Source: AM-1111 sp046302135
GTDB lineage: Bacteria > Bacteroidota > Bacteroidia > B-17B0 > Aurantibacillaceae
DNA length: 9,682 nt
Assembly (NCBI GenBank): GCA_046302135.1
Contig: JBKCIQ010000177.1
Span: 1-9,682 of the forward strand
Direction: 5' to 3'
In this document: in pieces, positions 1 through 6,658 of the stretch
Numbering within the stretch: the stretch's first letter is position 1
How the letters are laid out: the number at the start of each line of letters is the position of its first letter
Notes under the pieces: generated by a model
The model's database searches: none
What the model saw: the letters and a program-made list of their open reading frames with translations, nothing else
Told to the model about the DNA's origin: nothing
Made by a program: the position numbers and the translations under genes

Positions 1-85
1 AAATCATTCTGTGGCAGAGCAGATGGAGAACTTGGCAAGCGAAAGTCTTACTTGCAGAAACCACAAATCGGATATAGTTAGTTAA
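1..85 (+). other. Unassigned left-edge stretch, possibly a gene tail
   Basis: No gene can be assigned here. All three plus-strand frames are open from the left edge and close within a few bases of each other: stops at 79-81 (frame 1), 83-85 (frame 2) and 75-77 (frame 3). A plus-strand gene entering from the left could therefore end here, convergent with the large gene at 181-4338, but none of the three possible C-termini (about 24 to 27 residues) resembles a family I know. The composition is less AT-rich than the other non-coding stretches, which weakly favours coding or mobile-element-derived DNA. It could equally be non-coding. Confidence 0.2.
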
Positions 86-120
86 GGCCTCATCTAACAA
101 CAAAGTGTTAGTTGCCTTAA
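82..120. repeat. Inverted repeat (two-part hairpin)
   Basis: A perfect 7-bp outer stem, TTAAGGC (82-88) with GCCTTAA (114-120), encloses a second stem, CTAACA (94-99) with TGTTAG (106-111), around a 6-nt loop. On the plus strand it is followed by A-rich rather than T-rich sequence, so it is not a standard intrinsic terminator for a gene entering from the left. It begins inside the stop codon of one possible reading frame (83-85) and sits directly beyond the T-tail of the terminator at 119-154. Role unknown: a back-up terminator or a stabilising 3' structure. Confidence 0.45.
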
Positions 121-154
121 AAATAAAAAACCCCCAACAAAAATGTCGGGGGTT
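119..154 (-). terminator. Rho-independent terminator of the 181-4338 gene
   Basis: On the minus strand, AACCCCC (129-135 of the + strand) pairs with GGGGGTT (148-154), then a position that is G-U only in the minus-strand RNA (136/147), then ACA/TGT around an AAAA/UUUU loop. A T-rich tail follows (reverse complement of 119-128). The A-C mismatch at 136/147 on the plus strand means the full stem forms only in RNA made from the minus strand, which fits its position 26 bp beyond the stop codon of the minus-strand gene. It is nearly identical to the terminator at 8711-8747. Confidence 0.85.
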
Positions 155-456
155 AAACCATAAGATAAACCCAACTACATTTATTTATTAATCACTACTC
201 TAATCGTTTTTACATTTGAATTGTTATCTGAAACATTCAGGAAGTAAACACCATTACTTAATTCATTTACATTCATCTGTATAGTGTTTTCATTTACACT
301 GTTCACACTTTCTGATTTCTCAGTAATCAATACTTGTCCGATTCCGTTCATAAGTTCGAATTTTAAATCTTCTCTGCTTCCGCTGAAAGTCATGTTCAAA
401 ATATCGTTAGCAGGATTTGGGAATACGTTGACAAGGAATAATATGTTCTCAACATC
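129..456 (-). repeat. Copy A of duplicated T9SS sorting-domain/3'UTR/terminator cassette
   Basis: This segment matches 8722-9038 from the shared DVEN codons (445-456), through the whole 80-residue sorting domain and the stop codon, into the 3' UTR and the terminator hairpin. By hand alignment the 243 nt encoding the sorting domain plus stop (181-423) differ at about 19 positions, and 73 of 80 residues are identical. One 1-nt length difference lies in the 3' UTR. A short linker just before the sorting domain differs in length between copies. Outside these limits I see no similarity between the two genes. Confidence 0.9.
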
Positions 457-3400
457 TAGCCCTAAACATGCGTTTACAGTTACGCCAAGCGCATATGTGT
501 TACTACAACCATTAACATCTGTTCCTGTTACTGTATATGTTAGAGAGGCAGAAGGAGAAAATGCTACCCCATTTACAATCCCTCCGGACCAAGCGTAGTT
601 ACTTGCACCAGCCCCGTTCAAGGTAATGGTGTTTCCACTACAAATTGAATCTCCGGGAGCGCTCGAAACAGCTGATACGTTTGGCAGCGGATTTGTTGTA
701 AGTGTGTTTGTTACTGCTGCACTACAGCCATTGTTATCTGTTCCTGTAACACTGTAAATTACTTGTGGTGAAGTTCCTGTTACAGTAATTGCGGCAGTTG
801 TTGCTCCCGTGTTCCAAATGTATGTTGTTGCTCCTGATGCAGAAAGTACAATTGTGTCACCAAGACAAACAGTTGCTGAGTTTGCAGTAACTAGGGGGAG
901 GGAGTTAACTATAACATTCTGTACAGCGGAAGTATTTGAACATCCGTTATTATCAGTGATTGTAACCGAATAATTACCTGCAGTGCTAACAGTTATCTGC
1001 TGCGTAGTTGCTCCGTTAGACCAAAGGTAAGATGCAGCGGCAGATGATAAAAGCGTTACTGAATCACCCTGACAAAATATAGCGGGACCACCTGCCGAAA
1101 TATTTGCAACAGGCAATGTGTTAACATTTAAATTTTGAACTCCTGAGGTTTTAGAACAACCATTAGTATCGGTTACCGTAACAAAGTAATTGCCACTTAA
1201 AGATGCACTTATATTTTGCGTTGTTGCTCCATTAGACCAAAGATAAGATGACGCTGATGAGGAAGTGAATACAACAGAATCACCTTGACAAATTACAGAA
1301 GGACCGGAGCTAGTAACAGAAACAGTTGGTAAAGCGTTTACATTTACAACAACAGTATCAGACGACTTACTACAGCCATTAGAATCAATTACCGTAACGG
1401 CATAATTTCCCGCGTTAGTAACAACAATCGTTTGTGAAGTTTGTAATTCTGACCATAGATAAGTATTAGCTAAAGAAACTGAAATCGTTAAAGAATCACC
1501 TTGACAAATTTCTTGAGTACCTGTAGGAGTGATGATTGCATTTGGAGCAGGGTAAGCAGATACATTTACTATGCTTGTTGTGTCTTTACATCCGACACCC
1601 TTATCAATTATTAGCATATAGCTTCCGGGACTACTTGTTTGAATTGATGGCGATGTTGCGCCTGAAACATTAATTCCATTCTTAACCCATTGATAATTTG
1701 CGTTGAGGTTACCTGTATTTTGTAAGAGCAAACTATCACCAGGACAAAAACCTGTATTACCGCTCGTGTTCAGTGATAAATTCAATGTACTTACACACGA
1801 CTCTACCTGGTAAAACGTAAGTGTACTACTCACTTCGTTTGCTAAAACTACAATTGCTTTTCCATTCGGACTAGCCGAGGCAGGAATGTAAATTATACCT
1901 TCAGCGCCTAGATCGGGAGGACGGTTATTTACGTAATTCACATAATACGGAGCACTAGGATTTGTAATGTTATAAATCATCATTCCTCCAATCCTTTCAA
2001 GCGCAATGAATGCATAATCCTGACCATTGATTTTTGCAGTTGCAATTCCTTCAGGCTCCGGGCCTTTATCATCACTCCTATTTTTCTTAACAATAGTTGA
2101 ACCGTTACTGGCATTAAACATATTTGAAAAAGTTGGATGATTTGCAGTTATTCTTTCAAGCTCAGACCCAGAGTCATAAACACGGCTATTGTTGCTGGGG
2201 TTCCAAATTGAAAATGATCTTGAGCCATAAACGAAAATACTGTCTATGTCTCCATCATTGTCTGTGTCTCCCCACTTATTCGTTGCGTTTAATTTTCCAA
2301 GAGTGAGGTTGTTTTTCAATAGTCCGGCGTTCGGAAATTTTGTTGCATCTAAATTGAGTGTACTTACTCGAGCTTCCTCATTGAATCCGGTATACGCTCT
2401 GGCATCTCCTTCGTTTGCAGTTAGCAGGTAGATGTTGTTACCAGAGGAATATTGTGCAACAGCATCAGGCAAATACATTCCTTTTACAGGCCAGTTTGCT
2501 ATATTCACCTGAGAGGTAACATCAGAAACATCCATGGCATTATCGAATAACATATGATTTTTATATCCTAAAGGAATTAACTTAACAATGCTGTTATTCA
2601 ACAAATTTATTTCTGCTATAGCATTATTTTCTTGAAGCGTAACCCAAGCCTTTGTGTCGTCATCAGATACCGTTATATACTCGGGTTCAAAATCTTTAGA
2701 TGCGGTTGCATTTAAACCATAGATTCTAATTCCTAGCGATTTCAATACGGCCTCACTGCCATTGTAACCGGTAAATACAATGTGGCCAACATTTGATTGA
2801 TTTAGCCCTGCTACACCTCCTGAAATATTGATTACCGAAATAGAACCATCCGGATCGTTTGTATATGCGGCATTTGGTTCGCCTTCGTTTGCCGTTAGTA
2901 CTTTTGTTCCAGCATTGTTAAAAGTAATCATGTCGGGCATCATTCCCACTTTTACCGAGTTTAAAAATGTTCCATTTGAATTAAAGAAAACTACCTTGCC
3001 TGAATCCTGAGGGTTGGTACTGTTTTCAATTGCTACCGCTATAATTCCATTTTTGGCCGCCACACTATTTATGTTTCCGTATGGTGTTGTGCTGATTGAA
3101 CTAATCAATATTGGGCTAGACGGATTTGTAAAATCCACAATGTCCATTTTTGACCCAACACTGTTTGCAATAAAAAGTCTTTTTGAAGTAGAATCATAGG
3201 CTACAATTTCAGCTGAATTTGTTCCAGACACTCCATTGCTGAAACTTCCCAGCAAAGTAAGATTTAACTCATTATTTCCGGAAGGAGTAGCAAGATCATT
3301 ATCTCTAATATAAAGTGTATATTGATTTGTTCCGGCAGGATTGGCGTTTGTTCCGTTAGTTAAAGTGAAAATAATGTATTCGGTATTTTCAGGAAGCGCA

Positions 3401-4338
3401 TCATTCAATATGGAAATAGTAATGGGAAGCGAATCGTTATTTAAACTGTTTCCTGGAAAAGTAACTAATGCACTTTGTAAGGAATAATCCTGTGTTGCAG
3501 TAGCAGTTGAGTAAACAGAGGCCTGTACTTCAATTGAAGAAGGTAAATTGTTCGGACCGTTTATCTTTAAATAAATACTGGTAGCACCTGCGTTTTCAAG
3601 AATGCTTTTTTCGCTGCCAATGAACGAGATATTCGATGGAATTACTACCGCGGCTCCTTTAACAGCCGTTGCATTAAAATCATCTATGGAGATGCCGTCA
3701 TCGTTGCCTGTAATATTTACTCCCGTCCATCTGATCCATATTGTAGAACCGGGAGATACAGAAATACCTGTAACCGAATCACGTATAAATAGTCTATTTA
3801 CGGCTTGATTTCCGTCAACGGGCCCAACTGTTGCGCCAAGATTTGGCGTTATTAGACTCAGCTTATTAAAAGTTGTCCATGTTCCGTTGGTTAGGCTAGT
3901 TGCGTCAGTACTGTATTGAAAAATTGCAGAGTCTTTTAAGCTCAATGCTCCTTTTCGCCACAACTCAGCAAAAAAATTAATTCGGATTTTTACAATGGCT
4001 GAATCCGTATTGTTTATGAATGAAGTTCCAATGGTTGAAACCAAAGACCCGGAAGTTAACTCACCAAAGGCGCGCTCAGTTGCACCTGTTATTCCATAAC
4101 TGTAGGTGTTTCCGCTTGTAATAGTTCCATTGTCTGCGGCATAGCTTGCGTTTGCATTGGTTCCGGTTTCAGAGAAGAGCCATCCGGTAGGAAGCGTAGT
4201 GTTTGTGGTTCCTGTATTTGACAAACCGTCAAAATTTTGGGTGTAGTTTAGCGAACCATTAGTAAAACTTTGTTGTGCCCAGAGCGAAAATGTAACAACA
4301 GCGATAAACACAACGCTAAAGTAAATTCTGATTTTCAT
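181..4338 (-). CDS. Secreted choice-of-anchor I family protein with Ig-like repeats and T9SS type A sorting domain
   Basis: A large cell-surface or secreted protein of 1385 residues. The start at 4338 is chosen because it gives a clean Sec signal peptide (MKIRIYF, a hydrophobic core, then the A-Q-Q cleavage region near residue 22); an upstream in-frame ATG would only add a short hydrophilic stretch. Domains in order: beta-sandwich/jelly-roll domain (~25-215, ending in a DDGISIDDF motif), Calx-beta domain (~237-347), choice-of-anchor I beta-propeller (~360-848, with two TANEG motifs and a KGPEPEG motif), six Ig/PKD-like repeats (~862-1290), and a type A T9SS sorting domain (1306-1385; FPNPAND, then NGVYFLNV, then a basic end). 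The catalytic role is not evident. I recall that proteins with this propeller include atypical alkaline phosphatases, but no metal-binding set can be assigned by eye. It is divergent from the lipid operon across a 390-bp spacer and has its own terminator at 119-154. Confidence 0.9.
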   Translation of the reverse strand: MKIRIYFSVVFIAVVTFSLWAQQSFTNGSLNYTQNFDGLSNTGTTNTTLPTGWLFSETGTNANASYAADNGTITSGNTYSYGITGATERAFGELTSGSLVSTIGTSFINNTDSAIVKIRINFFAELWRKGALSLKDSAIFQYSTDATSLTNGTWTTFNKLSLITPNLGATVGPVDGNQAVNRLFIRDSVTGISVSPGSTIWIRWTGVNITGNDDGISIDDFNATAVKGAAVVIPSNISFIGSEKSILENAGATSIYLKINGPNNLPSSIEVQASVYSTATATQDYSLQSALVTFPGNSLNNDSLPITISILNDALPENTEYIIFTLTNGTNANPAGTNQYTLYIRDNDLATPSGNNELNLTLLGSFSNGVSGTNSAEIVAYDSTSKRLFIANSVGSKMDIVDFTNPSSPILISSISTTPYGNINSVAAKNGIIAVAIENSTNPQDSGKVVFFNSNGTFLNSVKVGMMPDMITFNNAGTKVLTANEGEPNAAYTNDPDGSISVINISGGVAGLNQSNVGHIVFTGYNGSEAVLKSLGIRIYGLNATASKDFEPEYITVSDDDTKAWVTLQENNAIAEINLLNNSIVKLIPLGYKNHMLFDNAMDVSDVTSQVNIANWPVKGMYLPDAVAQYSSGNNIYLLTANEGDARAYTGFNEEARVSTLNLDATKFPNAGLLKNNLTLGKLNATNKWGDTDNDGDIDSIFVYGSRSFSIWNPSNNSRVYDSGSELERITANHPTFSNMFNASNGSTIVKKNRSDDKGPEPEGIATAKINGQDYAFIALERIGGMMIYNITNPSAPYYVNYVNNRPPDLGAEGIIYIPASASPNGKAIVVLANEVSSTLTFYQVESCVSTLNLSLNTSGNTGFCPGDSLLLQNTGNLNANYQWVKNGINVSGATSPSIQTSSPGSYMLIIDKGVGCKDTTSIVNVSAYPAPNAIITPTGTQEICQGDSLTISVSLANTYLWSELQTSQTIVVTNAGNYAVTVIDSNGCSKSSDTVVVNVNALPTVSVTSSGPSVICQGDSVVFTSSSASSYLWSNGATTQNISASLSGNYFVTVTDTNGCSKTSGVQNLNVNTLPVANISAGGPAIFCQGDSVTLLSSAAASYLWSNGATTQQITVSTAGNYSVTITDNNGCSNTSAVQNVIVNSLPLVTANSATVCLGDTIVLSASGATTYIWNTGATTAAITVTGTSPQVIYSVTGTDNNGCSAAVTNTLTTNPLPNVSAVSSAPGDSICSGNTITLNGAGASNYAWSGGIVNGVAFSPSASLTYTVTGTDVNGCSNTYALGVTVNACLGLDVENILFLVNVFPNPANDILNMTFSGSREDLKFELMNGIGQVLITEKSESVNSVNENTIQMNVNELSNGVYFLNVSDNNSNVKTIRVVINK
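470..1760 (-). repeat. Six tandem Ig/PKD-like repeats inside the choice-of-anchor I protein
   Basis: Six units of roughly 205-240 nt, each starting with a (F/I/V)C.G(D/N) motif (near 1755, 1510, 1290, 1075, 868 and 645 on the + strand). Most continue to a Y.W core (QWVKNG, LWSNGATTQ, IWNTGATT) and all end in a (K/N)GC segment before a proline linker (ALP, TLP, SLP, PLP). Units three and four are closest: both hold YLWSNGATTQ, and long runs of their DNA match. The cysteine near the start and the one in the GC motif could form a disulfide in each repeat (inference). Such arrays act as stalks or binding modules in Bacteroidota surface proteins. Confidence 0.85.
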
Positions 4339-4728
4339 GTGATTAAATTTTGGACACAAAAATCACAGAAGAGTGTGAGTTGTCTGAAAACCTAAATTTA
4401 CTTTTTCCTTAAAATAATATTTTTAAATTATGATTGAAATTATCTTTTCTCAAAATAAATCTTAAGAAAATATGTTACTCAAGTAATACTTATTTGTTGA
4501 TTTAGAGGATATTTTATTTAATTGTATTTCCAATATTTTTAAATCTTTAAAACAAGCGTCAAATTTTCACTGTTTTTTAAACTAGAATAGAAATAATTAA
4601 GTTTTATTTTACTTTTCATAAACGAAAAGATAACCGAAAAAAAAGCAAACACCTTATTGTCAATTTCACTAAGAAAACACAATCTATTACCTTGTTTCTA
4701 TTACGAATTTTGTTGCAACATCAACACT
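4339..4728. promoter_or_regulatory. AT-rich divergent spacer between the secreted protein and the lipid operon
   Basis: 390 bp with no convincing gene. It must hold both divergent promoters. The best -7-type boxes each have one mismatch to TAnnTTTG: GATTTTTG on the minus strand (4357-4364, 18 nt from the 4338 start) and GAATTTTG on the plus strand (4705-4712, 16 nt from the 4729 start). Their distance from the ATG is close to that of the consensus promoter at 8600-8629 (15 nt). Neither has a TTG about 19 nt upstream, so both are weak. Small palindromes occur (TCTTAAGA at 4460-4467, AAGTAATACTT at 4481-4491), with no recognised operator. The region is strikingly A/T-rich and would be easily melted or bent. 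Confidence 0.35.
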
Positions 4729-5562
4729 ATGAATAATCATTATAAAACAATAATACTTTCTGATTTACATCTGGGCATAAAGGCCTCTAAGGCAAAAGAG
4801 GTAGTGAGATTCTTAAAAAAGAATACGTGTGATACTTTAATATTAAACGGAGATATAATTGATGGGTGGGCTTTGCGCCGCTCAGGAAAATGGAAAAAGA
4901 AACACACTAAGTTTTTCAAGTTGATTCTGAATTATGTATCTAAAAGGAAATCAAAGGTCATATACATACGCGGAAACCACGATGATTTTCTTGATGAGAT
5001 TCTGCCATTTGAGCTAGGGAATTTTTCCATCAAAAAATACCATATACACGAATCTGGTGAAAAGAAATATTTTGTTACACATGGTGATCTGTTCGATACA
5101 GTTACAAGTAAAATGAAATGGATTGCTAAGCTTGGAGATGTTGGCTACACTTTTCTATTATGGATAAATAGGCACTATAATTCTTATAGAGAGAAGAGGG
5201 GCCTTCCTTATTATTCTATGTCACAGGCAGTAAAATCAAAAGTAAAGACGGCTGTATCTTTTGTTGGCGATTATGAAAATCAGCTTGCAAGTGTGGCTGA
5301 ATCTAAAAATTGTCAAGGCATAATTTGTGGGCATATACATCAGCCGGCAAATAAAATGATAGGAGATATTCATTACCTAAACTCAGGAGACTGGGTTGAA
5401 ACACTAAGTGCGCTGGTAGAAAATGGCAGGGGTGAATGGGAAATTATTTATTTCAGTGAATGGGAAAAGTCTAAAGTAAAACAAGAGACCAAAACTGAAT
5501 CCCTTTCACAAGAAATTGAAGCCATTGATAGACAAATAAAACAACTTAAAACAGCATTTTAA
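4729..5562 (+). CDS. LpxH/PlcP-family metallophosphoesterase (PlcP-like phospholipase C candidate)
   Basis: A 277-residue calcineurin-like phosphoesterase of the COG2908 group, usually annotated as UDP-2,3-diacylglucosamine diphosphatase. The start at 4729 puts the first beta strand and SDLHLG (11-16) at the expected place; the upstream ATG at 4657 would add 24 unlikely residues. All expected dinuclear metal ligands are visible: D12, H14, D42 (GDIIDGW), N83 (GNHDD), H118 (THGD), H202 and H204 (GHIHQP). Against true LpxH: the motif is GNHD, not the GNRD that LpxH uses for its substrate, and the segment 159-176 (LPYYSMSQ, then KSKVKTAV) plus LNSGDWVE resembles PlcP, the Mn-dependent phospholipase C of alphaproteobacteria, as I remember it. 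Residues ~242-277 form a charged, probably coiled-coil tail. No signal peptide; probably at the inner face of the inner membrane. First gene of a three-gene operon, 1 nt before the glycosyltransferase. The fold is near certain; the substrate is inference. Confidence 0.9.
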   Translation: MNNHYKTIILSDLHLGIKASKAKEVVRFLKKNTCDTLILNGDIIDGWALRRSGKWKKKHTKFFKLILNYVSKRKSKVIYIRGNHDDFLDEILPFELGNFSIKKYHIHESGEKKYFVTHGDLFDTVTSKMKWIAKLGDVGYTFLLWINRHYNSYREKRGLPYYSMSQAVKSKVKTAVSFVGDYENQLASVAESKNCQGIICGHIHQPANKMIGDIHYLNSGDWVETLSALVENGRGEWEIIYFSEWEKSKVKQETKTESLSQEIEAIDRQIKQLKTAF

Positions 5563-5563
5563 A

Positions 5564-6658
5564 ATGATAAAAAAGAGGTTCATATTTTTTGTTCAAGGTG
5601 AGGGAAGAGGGCACATGACTCAGGCGATAGCTATGAAACAGATACTTATTGAAAAAGGCCATGAGGTTGTTGCGGTTGTGATAGGAATGAGTGAACGAAG
5701 AGAAATTCCTGATTACGTGAAATTAAAATTTGACTGCCCCATTGAAAGACTCGATAGTCCGAATTTTGTAACAGACAAAAAGAATAAAGGAATCAGAATT
5801 CCTGAAACAATAGCTCACACCCTGATTAACTTAAGAAAATACACTAAAAGTCTAAATCAGATAAAAATTTTATTTAAAGTTTATTCAATCGACGCTGTAA
5901 TAAATTTTTTTGATCCGCTTGTTGGCTTATTTTATTTAACGAATAAATGTAACATTCCTCACATTTGCGTTGCGCATCAGTATATTTATCATCATGAAGA
6001 ATTTAAATTTCCTAGAGGAAGATTCACAGATAGATTCGCATTAAAATGGTTTACGGGTCTGACAGGAGCGGGATCAATCAAGCGTATGGCAATTTCATTT
6101 TATGAACTTTCTCAATCAAGGGATAACAAAATTAAAATTGTACCCCCCTTACTCCGGGACGAATTATTCGATATTAAGAAAGCAAATGAAAACTATTTTT
6201 TAGTTTACCTGGTAAATAATGGATACCTGGAAGATATTATTGCTTGGCATAAAAAAAACCCGGAAAAGATTTTACATTGTTTTACTGACACATCAAATCT
6301 TCCGGATATAAAAGGAGTTAATCAAAACTTTCAACTTCATCAATTAAACGATAAAAAGTTTTTAGAAATGATGGCTACAGCAAAGGCAATGGTAAGTACG
6401 GCAGGATTTGAATCTGTTTGCGAGGCTATGTATTTGAATAAACCAGTATTAATGGTTCCCGTAGCAGGCCACTTTGAGCAATTTTGCAACGCCAGAGATG
6501 CTTTTTTAGCCGGCGCAGGATTATATTCAGACAGTTTCAAGATTAGTAAAATTGTGGATTTTTCCGAAAAATTTGATGTCAAAAATGAAAACTTTATTAA
6601 TTGGGTTAATAGCTCAAAAGAAAAAATTTATAAAGAAATACAAGTAACGCTAACATGA
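5564..6658 (+). CDS. GT-B fold glycosyltransferase, MurG/MGDG-synthase-like; probable glycolipid synthesis
   Basis: A 364-residue protein of usual length for two-domain GT-B enzymes. The N-terminus has a strand (RFIFFVQ) followed by the glycine-rich GEGRGHMTQA loop (12-21), the pattern of the Glyco_trans_1_3 / family 28 group, where it contacts the acceptor or phosphate. VAHQY (136-140) is typical of Bacteroidota members of this group. The C-terminal half holds the nucleotide-sugar site: STAGFESVCEAMYLNKPVL (278-296) and VPVAGHFEQ (298-306), matching the G-E-A...P...P...Q signature of UDP-sugar-binding GT-B enzymes. No signal peptide or clear membrane helix; probably peripheral at the inner membrane. 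It starts 1 nt after the phosphoesterase stop and its TGA overlaps the ATG of the kinase, so the three are co-translated. That context suggests a lipid acceptor, perhaps diacylglycerol. The donor sugar and acceptor cannot be read from the sequence; a polysaccharide or protein acceptor remains possible. Confidence 0.85.
   Translation: MIKKRFIFFVQGEGRGHMTQAIAMKQILIEKGHEVVAVVIGMSERREIPDYVKLKFDCPIERLDSPNFVTDKKNKGIRIPETIAHTLINLRKYTKSLNQIKILFKVYSIDAVINFFDPLVGLFYLTNKCNIPHICVAHQYIYHHEEFKFPRGRFTDRFALKWFTGLTGAGSIKRMAISFYELSQSRDNKIKIVPPLLRDELFDIKKANENYFLVYLVNNGYLEDIIAWHKKNPEKILHCFTDTSNLPDIKGVNQNFQLHQLNDKKFLEMMATAKAMVSTAGFESVCEAMYLNKPVLMVPVAGHFEQFCNARDAFLAGAGLYSDSFKISKIVDFSEKFDVKNENFINWVNSSKEKIYKEIQVTLT

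Noticed and set aside
91..113. Possible integron attC-like site (ATCTAAC ... GTTAG)
   Set aside because: The left half fits RYYYAAC, but the right half does not fit GTTRRRY fully, and only a few bases lie between them. The inner L boxes and usual length of an attC are missing. A simple hairpin explains it.
284..598. Plus-strand open frames across the secreted-protein genes (also 8878-9069 and several of 60-70 codons)
   Set aside because: They run antisense to strongly supported coding sequence. The 284 and 8878 frames resemble each other only because both lie opposite the duplicated sorting domain.
4393..4400. TAAATTTA as a -7 box for the 4338 minus-strand gene
   Set aside because: One mismatch to TAnnTTTG, no TTG about 19 nt upstream, and such palindromic A/T strings are expected by chance in this spacer.
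4657..4728. 24-residue N-terminal extension of the phosphoesterase from the ATG at 4657
   Set aside because: It precedes the first strand of the fold, looks like spacer sequence, and the family starts just before the SDLHLG strand, as given by the ATG at 4729.
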